Below the pieces are notes generated by a model that saw only the letters and a list, made by a program, of their open reading frames with translations, did no database searches and was not told the DNA's origin. 64,000 nt of DNA from Paenibacillus periandrae (GTDB lineage: Bacteria > Bacillota > Bacilli > Paenibacillales > NBRC-103111), in the NCBI RefSeq assembly GCF_022458865.1, contig NZ_JAJNMU010000013.1, forward strand, positions 186,001 to 250,000. The letters run 5' to 3'. Made by a program: the position numbers and the translations under genes. Below are positions 34,113 to 43,757 of the stretch, one piece after another; position 1 is the first letter of the stretch, and every line of letters starts with the position of its first letter.

Positions 34113-35009
34113 TCATCCTTTTAGAGAACCTATCATGACGCCCTTAACAAAATGCCGCTGTACAAAAGGATACATGATCAGCACGGGCAAGCTGGATATA
34201 ATGATGACCACATATTTGATGCTTTCAGCCAGCAGCACCTTCGATTCGAGCCCCACATTACTGTCAACGGCATCCGCCTGACTGACCATAAGAATTTCAC
34301 GCAGCACGAGCTGCAGCGGGTACAATTCCTTGGTGCGAATATAGATCAACGCATTAAAGTATGAATTCCAGTGACCTACAGCGTAAAACAGGACCATAAC
34401 AGCTAATATCGGCTTGGAAAGCGGCAGGATGACATGTGTTAACAGCCTCCAATTCGAACAGCCATCGATATGTGCAGCCTCCTGCAGCTCCCACGGAATA
34501 CTGGTTTGAAAATAAGTTCTCATTACAATTAAATTATAGGTGGCAATTGCACCCGGAATAATGAGCGCCCACATCGTATCTACCATTCCTAAATTTTTGA
34601 CAATTAAATAGGATGGGATCAGTCCCCCGCTGAAAAACATCGTAAGTGTTACAAAAAACATAATGCCTCCCCGTCCGGGCAGGTCGGGTCTCGAAAGCGG
34701 GTAGGCAGCCAATGTGGTCATGAAAATATTGATCAAAGTGCCTATAAACGTATACAAAATACTTTTACTATAGCCATTCCATATTTTTTCGTTATGAAAT
34801 ACATTTTGATAGGCTTCCAACGTAATCTGCTTGGGCAGCAGGTACACCTCGCCATTCAGTACCAATGCAGGATTGCTAAAGGAAGCACTCACAATGAAAA
34901 TTAACGGGTACAGCACGATGACTAAAATAAGTACAGCTAATGCATTTACGACGGCATTAAATATCGTTTCATCCGATAACGTTTTTTTCAATTTGTGCTC
35001 TTTCAACAT
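34113..35009 (-). CDS. ABC sugar permease, LplC/YtcP-like (first module)
   Basis: 298 residues from ATG 35009, with GAGGAGTG upstream. It has six membrane spans and the EAA loop ELQEAAHIDGCSNWRLLTHV then ILPLSKPI, which contacts the ATPase. The C-terminus YPFVQRHFVKGVMIGSLKG is typical of the CUT1 YtcP/LplC subgroup. Its closest relative in the window is 49545-50441, with the same length, spans and C-terminal block. No ATP-binding gene is present in the operon. It forms the inner-membrane channel with the product of 35021. Confidence 0.93.
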   Translation of the reverse strand: MLKEHKLKKTLSDETIFNAVVNALAVLILVIVLYPLIFIVSASFSNPALVLNGEVYLLPKQITLEAYQNVFHNEKIWNGYSKSILYTFIGTLINIFMTTLAAYPLSRPDLPGRGGIMFFVTLTMFFSGGLIPSYLIVKNLGMVDTMWALIIPGAIATYNLIVMRTYFQTSIPWELQEAAHIDGCSNWRLLTHVILPLSKPILAVMVLFYAVGHWNSYFNALIYIRTKELYPLQLVLREILMVSQADAVDSNVGLESKVLLAESIKYVVIIISSLPVLIMYPFVQRHFVKGVMIGSLKG

Positions 35010-35020
35010 ACGGTCACTCC

Positions 35021-35977
35021 TCACCATAAGCTGGTCTCAGCCTTTTTACGGGCAAAACGATTCACGAGCACCAGCAGCGTCAGGTTGACAATTGAATTAA
35101 ATAAGCCAATTGCAGCCGTATAGCTGTACTCCCCCTTAAGAATACCTGTGGAGTAGACGAAGGTGGATATGACATCGCTCGATTCCAGGTTCAGATTGTT
35201 TTGCAGCAATAAAATTTTCTCAAAACCGACATTCATAAAATGTCCTACATCGAGAATAAGCAGGATGACAATAACGGGCAGTATGCCTGGAATGGATACA
35301 TGCCAAATGCGCTGCAATCGATTCGCCCCGTCCATTTTGGCTGCTTCATACAGCTGCGGGTTAACTCCGCTAAGCGCCGCAATATAGATGATCGATTGCC
35401 AACCCATATTTTGCCATATATTGGAACCGATAAAAATTGGCTTGAACCAGGCAGCTATATCCAGAAATCGAACAGGCATCCCGCCAAATGCTTGAATCAC
35501 TGTATTAATAGGACCTCCACGCGGAGATAAAAACAACATCAGCATACCTGCCATAACGACGACCGAAATAAAATGGGGAATATAAGTAATGTTCTGCACA
35601 ATCTTGCTGAATGCTTTGCTGCGGATTTCATTAATTAGCAGCGCCAAAGCAATCGGAATAGGGAAAGCAAACAGCAGGGAAAACAAGTTAATCGAAATGG
35701 TGTTCCACAGCAGTCTCCAGAAATAGTAAGATTCTACAAAGCGTTCAAAATGATCAAAGCCCACCCATGCACTGCCCAGAATTCCTTTGGCCGGACTAAA
35801 GTTTTTAAATGCAATTTGCAAACCATACAAGGGTCCGTAATGAAACACAAGGTACCATACGATAGGAACGAGCAGCATAAGGTAAAGATCGTATCGACTG
35901 GTTATTGATTTTAAGAGGCTGGAGCGCCTCGATTTGGATCGAAACGCAACGCCTGCAGGTTTTGCTGTACTCTTCAT
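35021..35977 (-). CDS. ABC sugar permease, LplB/YteP-like (first module)
   Basis: 318 residues from ATG 35977, with GGAGGG six bases upstream. There are six spans, a basic cytoplasmic N-terminus (about 1-28), YLVFHYGPLYGLQIAFKNF, and the EAA loop LYEAAKMDGANRLQRIWHVSIPG. The ending ARKKAETSLW is nearly the same as ARKKTESSLW in the second module (50457-51404). It partners the permease encoded next, which starts 11 bases downstream. Substrate recognition depends on the lipoprotein encoded at 36006. Confidence 0.93.
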   Translation of the reverse strand: MKSTAKPAGVAFRSKSRRSSLLKSITSRYDLYLMLLVPIVWYLVFHYGPLYGLQIAFKNFSPAKGILGSAWVGFDHFERFVESYYFWRLLWNTISINLFSLLFAFPIPIALALLINEIRSKAFSKIVQNITYIPHFISVVVMAGMLMLFLSPRGGPINTVIQAFGGMPVRFLDIAAWFKPIFIGSNIWQNMGWQSIIYIAALSGVNPQLYEAAKMDGANRLQRIWHVSIPGILPVIVILLILDVGHFMNVGFEKILLLQNNLNLESSDVISTFVYSTGILKGEYSYTAAIGLFNSIVNLTLLVLVNRFARKKAETSLW

Positions 35978-36005
35978 CTGTAGCCCTCCAACCATCATGG
36001 TGTTC

Positions 36006-37589
36006 TTATTTTTGCTTTTTGAGGTTATCGTAAGCTTCCTGGTACAGCTTTTGCAGCTCTTCCACGTTCATTTTCTTCAAGGTAGTCTGGAATTCTCCCC
36101 ACTTATCGAAGCTAAGGGCACCAGCAATAAACTTTGTGCTCTGCTCCTCGTAATATTTATCAATATCGTTACGCAGCACATTTATTTTTTGAGCCGTTGC
36201 TTCATCGAACATGGGAGCTGCATAGCGAACCTTGGGCATGAACGGATCGAGCTTCTTTTGAGCTTCCTGGACCTGCGGCGGATTGATATAGGAAGCAACC
36301 TTGTCACTAATCAGATGCGGTGCCCCGCCTCCGGCATATGGAGTGATTTTGGATTGATTACCTGTCGCCAAAAAAGCATCGGTATAATAGGGAATGCCGT
36401 TTCGCAATTCATAATTTTCACCTTGACGACCGAAGCGCAATAAAGTGGATCCTTCGTCGCTATAGAAATAATCCACCCAACGCATTGTGGCCTCCGGATT
36501 TTTGTTCACCGAGGTGATGGCAAAAGCTCCAAAATCCCTCGGTACCGGTTGTGCCAGCTGCAGCCGGTCGCCATGCGGTCCCTTGACCGGGGCTATGCCG
36601 ATATATTGATCTGCAACTTTAGTATCCAGCATGGGATTGTTCGTCTGGTCAAAGAAGAAGCCGGTATTTCCTGAACCTTGCTTAGCCAGATATTGAGCTT
36701 CCTTCTGGGTGAATAACTCCTGATCCAGCAGTTTTTCCGAATACAGCTTATTCAAGTACACCAGCAGCTCCTTATTCCGATCGCTTCCCATCCAAATATT
36801 AACCTTGTCATTCTCCAGGTTAATGTTATAACCCAACTGGAAATCCAAACCAAAAGATCCAGCCATTATAGGCACGATGCTCAAGCCGTTGCGCGCTGTC
36901 ATCGGAATTTCGTCCTGCTTTCCGTTGCCGTTAGGATCTTTATCTCGGAAAGCTTTCAGCACCTCGTACAGATCATCAGTAGTCTCAGGTTCCTTAAGGT
37001 TTAGTTTTTTCAGCCATGCTTGATTCATCCATTTTTTATCGGTTCTGGCTGCGTTGACAGTCACAATACCCGGTATGGCATAAATATGGCCCTCGGGTGT
37101 TGTTATGGCTGGGCGTATCTCGGGATACGTATCCATTAATTTTTTAAGGTTTGGGGCATAAGAATCAATCAACTTCTCGAGTGGGATTAATTGACCGCCT
37201 GAACCATAGCGAGTTGCCTCTAAAGGCGTAAGGCCTGAGCGATACAACACATCAGGGAGCTCATTGGCAGCAAACAACAGGTTCTTTTTTTCAGCAAAAC
37301 CATCCGTTGGCGCCTCGATAAATTCTACCTGAATATTGCTCATTTTTTCATAATCCTGAAACACCGGCATTTCCTTAAAGGGCCCGTTGGTTGGCGCTAT
37401 TCTCGTGAACATTTTCAGCTTAATCGGCTCTTTGACAATCGGAAATCCGCTTGGACTTACCGTATTTGTCGATTCTGCCTTGGATTTATCCTCGTTTTTC
37501 TTATTCGTATTATCCGGGCTGCAAGCCGTAAGTGTTAAGCCAGAAACGACTACAGTAGAAAGCAGTACCGTTCCCCAATTTCTCTTCAT
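36006..37589 (-). CDS. extracellular sugar-binding lipoprotein, LplA-like (first module)
   Basis: 527 residues. The signal peptide ends in a lipobox (LTAC) with the lipid-modified Cys at residue 23. The mature protein has the two-lobe fold of family 1 sugar-binding proteins; an EF-hand-like calcium loop is seen (DKDPNGNGKQDEI), as in AlgQ and LplA types. It should sit on the outer face of the membrane and deliver oligosaccharides to the two permeases. It is the first gene of the transport operon. A CcpA-type cre lies in its leader. Its homologue at 51490 shares the same blocks but differs strongly in the N-terminal lobe. Confidence 0.93.
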   Translation of the reverse strand: MKRNWGTVLLSTVVVSGLTLTACSPDNTNKKNEDKSKAESTNTVSPSGFPIVKEPIKLKMFTRIAPTNGPFKEMPVFQDYEKMSNIQVEFIEAPTDGFAEKKNLLFAANELPDVLYRSGLTPLEATRYGSGGQLIPLEKLIDSYAPNLKKLMDTYPEIRPAITTPEGHIYAIPGIVTVNAARTDKKWMNQAWLKKLNLKEPETTDDLYEVLKAFRDKDPNGNGKQDEIPMTARNGLSIVPIMAGSFGLDFQLGYNINLENDKVNIWMGSDRNKELLVYLNKLYSEKLLDQELFTQKEAQYLAKQGSGNTGFFFDQTNNPMLDTKVADQYIGIAPVKGPHGDRLQLAQPVPRDFGAFAITSVNKNPEATMRWVDYFYSDEGSTLLRFGRQGENYELRNGIPYYTDAFLATGNQSKITPYAGGGAPHLISDKVASYINPPQVQEAQKKLDPFMPKVRYAAPMFDEATAQKINVLRNDIDKYYEEQSTKFIAGALSFDKWGEFQTTLKKMNVEELQKLYQEAYDNLKKQK

Positions 37590-37629
37590 TCTTTCGTTCC
37601 CCCTATTTTAGTTACTCACCTTCACGCCA

Positions 37630-37643
37630 AGAAAGCGTTTTCT
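37630..37643 (-). promoter_or_regulatory. putative cre (CcpA) site of the first transport operon
   Basis: AGAAAGCGTTTTCT, close to the Bacillus cre consensus TGWAANCGNTNWCA and nearly palindromic. It lies 41 bases before the lipoprotein start codon and about 20 bases downstream of a TATAAT hexamer, where CcpA would act as a roadblock. The -35 is poor, as expected for an activator-dependent promoter. Confidence 0.65.
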
Positions 37644-37707
37644 AAAGGATGCTTTTATTATAGTCAAACTGTTTCTATAAAGGACTCCACATATATGACT
37701 TTCCATT

Positions 37708-39312
37708 CTACTTTTTTGACGGTTTCCGACTATCGATGTACACCTGCGGCGTCATACCCATAATGATCTTAAAAACTTTAAAAAAATATGTGTAGTTCGT
37801 AAAGCCGACTTGACTGCTAATGTGCTTCATGGAATAGGAACCGGATTCCATCAGCAGGCAGCTGGATTTAATACGCACGCGGTTTAAATACTCCGTGAAG
37901 GTCATTTGCGTTTCCTCTTTGAACAGTCTGCTTAGATAGGAAGAATTCAGATTAATGGCACTTGCCGCCATTTCCAGAGAAATGTTCGAAGCATAATGAT
38001 CCATAATAAATTGAACAGCTTGTGAAATATGACGAGAGTAGGGTCCTCCTGCATGCTGCTTCTTTACAGCATCAACAATACTTGTATAGTAATCCGATAA
38101 CCACTGCTCAAGCTCATTAACGCTTCTTAAACGTACAAGCTCACTCCGCGCAGTAATTATCCTGTTACCTTCTATGGTTACATGAGGAAAATGCCGCTTC
38201 AGCGACTTTTCCACAATACGAAGCATTTCGCTGACAATAATTTGTACCGTCATGGCGTAGTAAGGCTGATTGCTGACCGTTGCAAAAATCGATCTGATGA
38301 CTTGTTGAATCTTTTCCCCGTCCAACTGCTCCAAAAACAGCAGCAACTGCTTCTGTTCCTCGATAAGCAGTGTATCTCTCTGGGGAGATGCGCCCAATTC
38401 CTGAAAGTACTTGTCGTTCATCTGCTGGTTTGCTCTGCTATAGCTGGCGGCAAGCTGCCGCAAACTCCCGCATATCGGCCCAATTGCATACACACATTGT
38501 AAATTTACAAACTTCTCCAGAGCATGGGAAAGGCTGCTCATGGCTTGATTCATTTGGGCAGAAACCGTGTGTTCACTTCTTTCTGGTGAGGAAAACAGGA
38601 CAATAAAGCGTCCTTCCCCCACATAGGCTGCCGTCCGCTTATGAATGTCCCCTACCGCCATCTGCATAACATCTGTGACCTGCTGCACAAATCGGTTCTT
38701 TTGCACATCCGTATAAGACTCTGTCAACAGTAAAAAGGGGACGATTTGTACCGCAGCAGTTACGTAATTGACAGAATGGGTAAAGAGCTCATTCTCCTGC
38801 GCATAACGCTGCAGCTCTTCCCCTGCCTCTGGTATCTCCCTAGCCAGGTTTGCAGCATATTCTCGGAGAATAATAGGACTTAGACGCTCTATCATTTTCG
38901 TTTGAACACTGCGGGCCTCAGTCTCCCGTTCTTCGTACTGCAAATGTTGAACCGCTTTATTCAATAACGACAAGAGTGCTGTCGGGTTCAAACGATGCTT
39001 GAGTAAATAGTCCATCGCTCCGTTCATCAGGCAAGTTCTCACATAATCGTAATCGTCAAAGCTGCTAAGCATAATCATTTTAACCCTTGGAAATCGGTTA
39101 TGGATAATGCTGCTCAATTCTACACCATTCATGATCGGCATACTCACATCCAGAATCGCGATATGTGGAGCCTGCTGCTCTATGAGGGAAATGGCCGTAG
39201 CTCCGTTATGAGCTTCACCACATATTGTAAAACCGTGCTTCTCCCAATCAATCAAGCTTTTCACATCGTTGCGTGCTAAGGCCTCATCGTCAACCAGTAC
39301 AACCTTAAACAT
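37708..39312 (-). CDS. YesN-type AraC response regulator (first module)
   Basis: 534 residues. The receiver domain covers 1-120, with acidic pocket VDDE and phosphoacceptor D55 (ILDVSMP). A long helical middle region (about 130-430) follows, then an AraC DNA-binding domain with ASAINLNSSYLSRLFKEETQ and SSQVGFTNYTYFFKVFKIIMGMTPQVY. Its kinase is encoded next upstream, 15 bases away. It should activate the sugar-binding lipoprotein operon. The regulator at 53189 is its counterpart in the second module. Confidence 0.95.
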   Translation of the reverse strand: MFKVVLVDDEALARNDVKSLIDWEKHGFTICGEAHNGATAISLIEQQAPHIAILDVSMPIMNGVELSSIIHNRFPRVKMIMLSSFDDYDYVRTCLMNGAMDYLLKHRLNPTALLSLLNKAVQHLQYEERETEARSVQTKMIERLSPIILREYAANLAREIPEAGEELQRYAQENELFTHSVNYVTAAVQIVPFLLLTESYTDVQKNRFVQQVTDVMQMAVGDIHKRTAAYVGEGRFIVLFSSPERSEHTVSAQMNQAMSSLSHALEKFVNLQCVYAIGPICGSLRQLAASYSRANQQMNDKYFQELGASPQRDTLLIEEQKQLLLFLEQLDGEKIQQVIRSIFATVSNQPYYAMTVQIIVSEMLRIVEKSLKRHFPHVTIEGNRIITARSELVRLRSVNELEQWLSDYYTSIVDAVKKQHAGGPYSRHISQAVQFIMDHYASNISLEMAASAINLNSSYLSRLFKEETQMTFTEYLNRVRIKSSCLLMESGSYSMKHISSQVGFTNYTYFFKVFKIIMGMTPQVYIDSRKPSKK

Positions 39313-39327
39313 ACTTCATCCCTCCTG

Positions 39328-41094
39328 TCACACACTTTCCGTACCTGGCAGCAGCGGAAATCGGATTTCCACCTTGGTATACTTCTCAGGCTCACTATTA
39401 ACAAATACGCCGTATGGCTCCCCGTACAATCGAACTATACGCTCGTGTACATTTCGGACACCCATGCCGCTAAAGCGTGTATAGGTTTCGCCCTTGTTCA
39501 TATCAAACAGAGCCTCAATTTGTTCATTGGACATGCCTTTGCCATTATCCCTGACTTCGAGTCTCAGCTCTTTCTGCTCTTCATATACCCGAATCCATAC
39601 CAAGCCTCCATGCTCAGCAGAAGCAATTCCATGTATAATGGCGTTCTCTACAATAGGCTGCAGCATTAACTTTAAAACACGGTACTGCAATAACTGTTCA
39701 TTCTCGATTTCTATATGGACATCAATAGGTTCCACGTATTTGTATTTTTCAATATTTACATAGCTGCGGACATAGTGCAGTTCCTCCTGCAGCGTAAGAA
39801 ACTCATTGGAATTGCCCAGCACGCCGCGCATGAGCTCAATCAAGGATTCCGACACCTCTTCAATGTTCGGTACCCCATTTAATTTGGCCAAATATTTGAC
39901 TGTATTCAGTGTATTATACAGAAAATGAGGACGGATTTGAGCTTGTAAAACAGCCAGCTCTGCCTCATGCTTCTGCTTCTCGCTCCTCTTTATTCCCTCG
40001 AGCAAGCGCTTAAGCTCTTCTACCATACTCTTGAACACCTGGTACAGCTGACCGATTTCGTCCTTGGAACGAATCTCTACGGCCAGCAGCGTCATGTTCC
40101 CTTCACTTACATGCATCATCATGGATTTAAGTCTTCGAATATTTCTTGTCATTCTTGAGGAAACCTGCAAAGAACTAAATAAGATAATAATAAATACAAC
40201 AATAGCTACTTCAGCTAATACATTGCGGATCCGTACCGTTTCACTTAGCAGTGATTCCATAGGAACGAGCGCCAGCGTGGACCAACCTGTATAATCCGAT
40301 TTCCGGCTAATGACAAGGTACGACTTTTGATCAATCACCTTTTCGACCGTAGCGCCCAGGCCGACCATTTCTTGATTTAGCCTGATGATCGTTTTCCTTT
40401 CAAGCGAGCTATTGTTGGGTTGGTATATGAATTCATTGTTTTCGTCTACAACAAACAGCATGCTATCCGGGGTTGGTTTAACATCATAGATCTTCTTAAT
40501 AAACTCACTATTGAGGTCAAACAACACAACACCGATCGCTTCCCGGTTATAGCGAATCTGGCGGCCGGTGACAATGGAATCATTAGAGCCTGTTTGATGA
40601 AAATAAACATGACGAGAACTACTTTGTTTTAAATAGTCCATCATGGGTGTTTTTATGACATTTTTGTCAAGCCAAGGAGATCCGACGAAAAAGACCTTTT
40701 CGTTCAAGCCAATGACAGCAATTCGCGAGATATATCCCTTATAGGCAATGACAGCGGACATAAACTCCTCGATCCGCTTTTGTTCTTGAAACCACTCGTA
40801 GCTTGCTTCCTCTGTAGTGCTTAGCAGCGTATCAAGCACCGTTTTATTGGTTATGACAACCGTGTTTAAGTGATCTATTTCCTCCAGTCGGATATTTAAG
40901 GATTCGTCCGCTTGCCGTATGCTATCCAGCACTGAAGAAAACGCATTGTTCTTAACGGTTTCTCTCATATACAAATAAACAATACTCGTCACAGCAACGA
41001 TTCCAAGCAGCGTAACCAGACTAAATGCAACAAAGATTTTCCCCTGAATGCTTCTTGTGGGCGAAATCAACTTTTTAACAGAGAAAAACTTCAT
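39328..41094 (-). CDS. YesM-type sensor histidine kinase (first module)
   Basis: 588 residues. The N-terminal span (about 18-40) and a second span near residue 295-315 bound a dCache-like outer sensor domain. A HAMP segment follows, then the phosphoacceptor H390 in RPHFLYNTLN (His_kinase family, PF06580 type), an N-box (QPIVENAIIHG) and the G-boxes DNGKGM and SGMGVRNVHERI. It autophosphorylates and passes phosphate to the regulator encoded next. The signal is probably an extracellular oligosaccharide or the loaded binding protein. Confidence 0.95.
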   Translation of the reverse strand: MKFFSVKKLISPTRSIQGKIFVAFSLVTLLGIVAVTSIVYLYMRETVKNNAFSSVLDSIRQADESLNIRLEEIDHLNTVVITNKTVLDTLLSTTEEASYEWFQEQKRIEEFMSAVIAYKGYISRIAVIGLNEKVFFVGSPWLDKNVIKTPMMDYLKQSSSRHVYFHQTGSNDSIVTGRQIRYNREAIGVVLFDLNSEFIKKIYDVKPTPDSMLFVVDENNEFIYQPNNSSLERKTIIRLNQEMVGLGATVEKVIDQKSYLVISRKSDYTGWSTLALVPMESLLSETVRIRNVLAEVAIVVFIIILFSSLQVSSRMTRNIRRLKSMMMHVSEGNMTLLAVEIRSKDEIGQLYQVFKSMVEELKRLLEGIKRSEKQKHEAELAVLQAQIRPHFLYNTLNTVKYLAKLNGVPNIEEVSESLIELMRGVLGNSNEFLTLQEELHYVRSYVNIEKYKYVEPIDVHIEIENEQLLQYRVLKLMLQPIVENAIIHGIASAEHGGLVWIRVYEEQKELRLEVRDNGKGMSNEQIEALFDMNKGETYTRFSGMGVRNVHERIVRLYGEPYGVFVNSEPEKYTKVEIRFPLLPGTESV

Positions 41095-41114
41095 TAACTG
41101 GCAGCTCCCTTCAT

Positions 41115-41128
41115 CTCAAACGCTTTCA
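41115..41128 (-). promoter_or_regulatory. cre-like sequence upstream of the first sensor kinase gene
   Basis: TGAAAGCGTTTGAG on the minus strand, 21 bases before the kinase start codon. The core AAAGCGTTT fits cre, but the right arm is less good than that at 37630. If active, glucose would reduce the sensor as well as the transporter. Confidence 0.4.
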
Positions 41129-41140
41129 TGATTTGATCCT

Positions 41141-41175
41141 AAACAGCCCGCTTTCTGAAGGAAGACGGACTGTTT
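41141..41175 (-). terminator. terminator of the GH43 gene
   Basis: On the minus strand AAACAGTCCG pairs with CGGGCTGTTT (one G-T pair) around a 15-base loop, 21 bases after the GH43 stop; the T-tract is short (GTTTAGG), so it may be weak and allow read-through into the kinase gene. Confidence 0.5.
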
Positions 41176-41195
41176 GGCAAATTCGTACGAGCAGT

Positions 41196-43757
41196 TCACT
41201 TACTTGTAATCTTAATATTATCGAACATAAATGATCCCTTGGTACCCGACCGAATGCCTGCCTTGCCGGTTGTAAATACATTAAAATCCACATAATCAAT
41301 GCTGGGCTTGGATTGCTTGTCAAGGAACACCTGAATACGGCTGCCTTGAACACGGACCTGAATATGATAGGTTTTATTATTTTCTAATTTTAAATCTGTT
41401 TTTTGAAGCAGAGTGGAATTATAGTTTAATTTCTTTAAAGACATTTGATTGCCAGTAAGAGAAATATAGTAACCCGTTAAGCTATCGATAACCTGAGCTT
41501 TGTGAACCGATTCATTGCTAACACGAATCAGTAAGCCACCCTCGCTGTTCGGCTGTGTATGCAGCCCCAGTGTAAGTTCCGCTTCCACTGAATAATCACT
41601 CCAGGTAGTCTTTCCTGTAAACGCCATATTGGTTTGATCGGAATCCGACTTCATCCCCCCTTGACCGACGGTCCATCTGTCGTTGTAGGTCCAGTCACTG
41701 AACAAACCGTTTGCCAAGTCACCGCCCTTACCAAGAGGATACACCAAATGGACGGGCTTGTCTTCAACCCTGTAAAGATCAAAGCCCATAAGATCGGCCC
41801 TGCCCTTCACCAATTTAAGCTTGAAGGTATGCAAATCAGACTTGAGAGAAAGGATGCCGCCGCCTTTTACTTTAGTCCATTCCGATACAGCAGGCTCATA
41901 CAGAGCAGGCAGGGGAACATCGATATTTCCCAAAAATTGATCATCCGAATAGACAGCCAATACCGCCGCTTCCTTCTGATTCATCAATCGTACATCCATT
42001 CCATAGGTCGCGGCTTCCTTAACATTAATGTTGTACTGCAGCCAGTCTCCTATGTGGCGCAGCTCAACGTAATACGAATTGTCTTTTACTTTGCCAATAA
42101 GAGTTTGATCATCGGGGCGTATAGGGTTTGGAGACATTGTATCATGGGTCATCTGGTACCCTCTGCCCTCGCCTTTCAGGTAATGCACCGCTTCAACACT
42201 TCCCGGCAGCGGCTTGTAGGCGTCATAGTCACTTGATCCATTGACTTCATTGCTAAAGGCCGTATAATCGGGATGCAGCGTCAGCCCCTCATATATATAA
42301 CCGATTCCGCCTGCGCCCAGATCCTCGAGCTTTAGCTCCAGCTTGTGCATGCCATCGAAATAAACAACGGTCAGTGATGGATCCTGCTCAATGCGAAGCA
42401 TATGCAGATTGGACAGATCCAGGGTAGAAGGTAACGCAGCGGTTCCCATAGTGCGTCTTTCCCCATTGATCACTTGAATCAGCTCCAGCTTCATGTCTGC
42501 AGCATGAACAATAGCCATGGCGTAATGCTTGTCATCCCGGTAACCGAACACGGCTCCAGCGTAAGCCCTTTCATTTTGCCCGGCAGCATCTGCTTTGAAA
42601 TTAAATTCCGCAGTGAAGCTAGCATCCGTCTGCTGCTTGCTCGCTACGATTTGTACATCTCCATGTGATTGCTTGTTCCAGTTCGTTTCCATGCCTTCTT
42701 TTTGAATCCATGTAGAGAAGTCAGCTTTTCCAGGCGCCTGCTGTGCAAAATGAGTAGGACCCAGCACACCCAATTTATCTCCATTAAAAACCAGCCTGTC
42801 AAGATTCAGATACCGATCATGTCCTACACCTGGGGCAATCGGATTCTTGTTATTGTGATAAGCGATGTAATACGAATCCAGATTCGGCCCAATGACTGTT
42901 GTGCTGTGCCCCAGCCCGTGAAAATCGTTGGTGGTGCTAATGATTAAAGGATTGTTATAAGGTGTTGTAAAATCGCCAAGCGGGCCATTCGTGGAGATGG
43001 CATAGTTCACCCTGTAGCCTGCACTCATAAGGTGATTGCCGGATTCCATCATAAAATAGGTTCCGTTTCTCTTGATCAGCGTTGGCCCTTCCGTCCAGTG
43101 ATCCATGCTCGTTCCCGTTAAAACCATTTCGGGCCCAAACGTGTAGGGGTCCATCATTTCCCGCCCGCGAATCCCTTTGGAACCGGCATGATAGAAATAC
43201 CACTTGCCATCATCGTCAATATGAATCGAGCCGTCGATGCTCATCCCCAGGTTGTCCGTCTGTATAGTGAATGGACCTGTTGGACTGCTGCTCTTAAGGA
43301 CATAGTGTCCTTTTCCATCCGGGGAAGTCACCATGTAGAAGGCTCCGTTCCAATAAATCACCTCCGGGGCGTACGCCATCTTTAAACGGTCGTCCTTAGC
43401 CACAATGCCTTCGTAATTCCAGTTCACCAGATCCACCGAACTCCATGCGCGGACGTCTGATAGACCGAAGTGAGTGCTGGGATACAAATAATACATACCG
43501 TTGTATTTCAAAATATAAGGATCTCCTGCCGGATAAGATTGTCCGTTGCGGGGATCGTTGGCATATTGCTCCTTGGCTGTTGCCATCAATGTCATACTAT
43601 TGGTATAGGTTTTCAGGTCCTTTAGCTTTTCAATCATTCCCGTACCCTCCATGCTAACAGCAGTTGTTTGTGTGGTCTCCGTCGACTTAAATAGCAAGAT
43701 TGCTGAAATCCCTCCCACGATCAATAGACACAAGACCGCAAGCCTTTTAAAATTCAC
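41196..43757 (-). CDS. GH43 family glycoside hydrolase with carbohydrate-binding and C-terminal concanavalin-like domains
   Basis: 853 residues from GTG 43757, nine bases after AAAGGAG. A signal or anchor (about 4-26) exports it. The five-bladed catalytic domain (about 60-340) has the three GH43 acids: D79 (AGDPYI), D175 (IDGSIH) and E223 (TEGPTL). A beta-sandwich of the GH43 C2/DUF1349 kind follows (345-510), then a CBM6-like domain (about 520-665, with DNSYYVELRHIGDWLQYNIN) and a final LamG/DUF1080-like domain (680-853). It probably cuts arabinan or arabinoxylan outside the cell, feeding the transporter below it. The kinase-regulator pair is directly downstream. Confidence 0.9.
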   Translation of the reverse strand: MNFKRLAVLCLLIVGGISAILLFKSTETTQTTAVSMEGTGMIEKLKDLKTYTNSMTLMATAKEQYANDPRNGQSYPAGDPYILKYNGMYYLYPSTHFGLSDVRAWSSVDLVNWNYEGIVAKDDRLKMAYAPEVIYWNGAFYMVTSPDGKGHYVLKSSSPTGPFTIQTDNLGMSIDGSIHIDDDGKWYFYHAGSKGIRGREMMDPYTFGPEMVLTGTSMDHWTEGPTLIKRNGTYFMMESGNHLMSAGYRVNYAISTNGPLGDFTTPYNNPLIISTTNDFHGLGHSTTVIGPNLDSYYIAYHNNKNPIAPGVGHDRYLNLDRLVFNGDKLGVLGPTHFAQQAPGKADFSTWIQKEGMETNWNKQSHGDVQIVASKQQTDASFTAEFNFKADAAGQNERAYAGAVFGYRDDKHYAMAIVHAADMKLELIQVINGERRTMGTAALPSTLDLSNLHMLRIEQDPSLTVVYFDGMHKLELKLEDLGAGGIGYIYEGLTLHPDYTAFSNEVNGSSDYDAYKPLPGSVEAVHYLKGEGRGYQMTHDTMSPNPIRPDDQTLIGKVKDNSYYVELRHIGDWLQYNINVKEAATYGMDVRLMNQKEAAVLAVYSDDQFLGNIDVPLPALYEPAVSEWTKVKGGGILSLKSDLHTFKLKLVKGRADLMGFDLYRVEDKPVHLVYPLGKGGDLANGLFSDWTYNDRWTVGQGGMKSDSDQTNMAFTGKTTWSDYSVEAELTLGLHTQPNSEGGLLIRVSNESVHKAQVIDSLTGYYISLTGNQMSLKKLNYNSTLLQKTDLKLENNKTYHIQVRVQGSRIQVFLDKQSKPSIDYVDFNVFTTGKAGIRSGTKGSFMFDNIKITSK

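Noticed and set aside
41115..41128. Confident cre call before the first kinase
   Set aside because: One arm fits poorly, so it is reported only as cre-like with low confidence.
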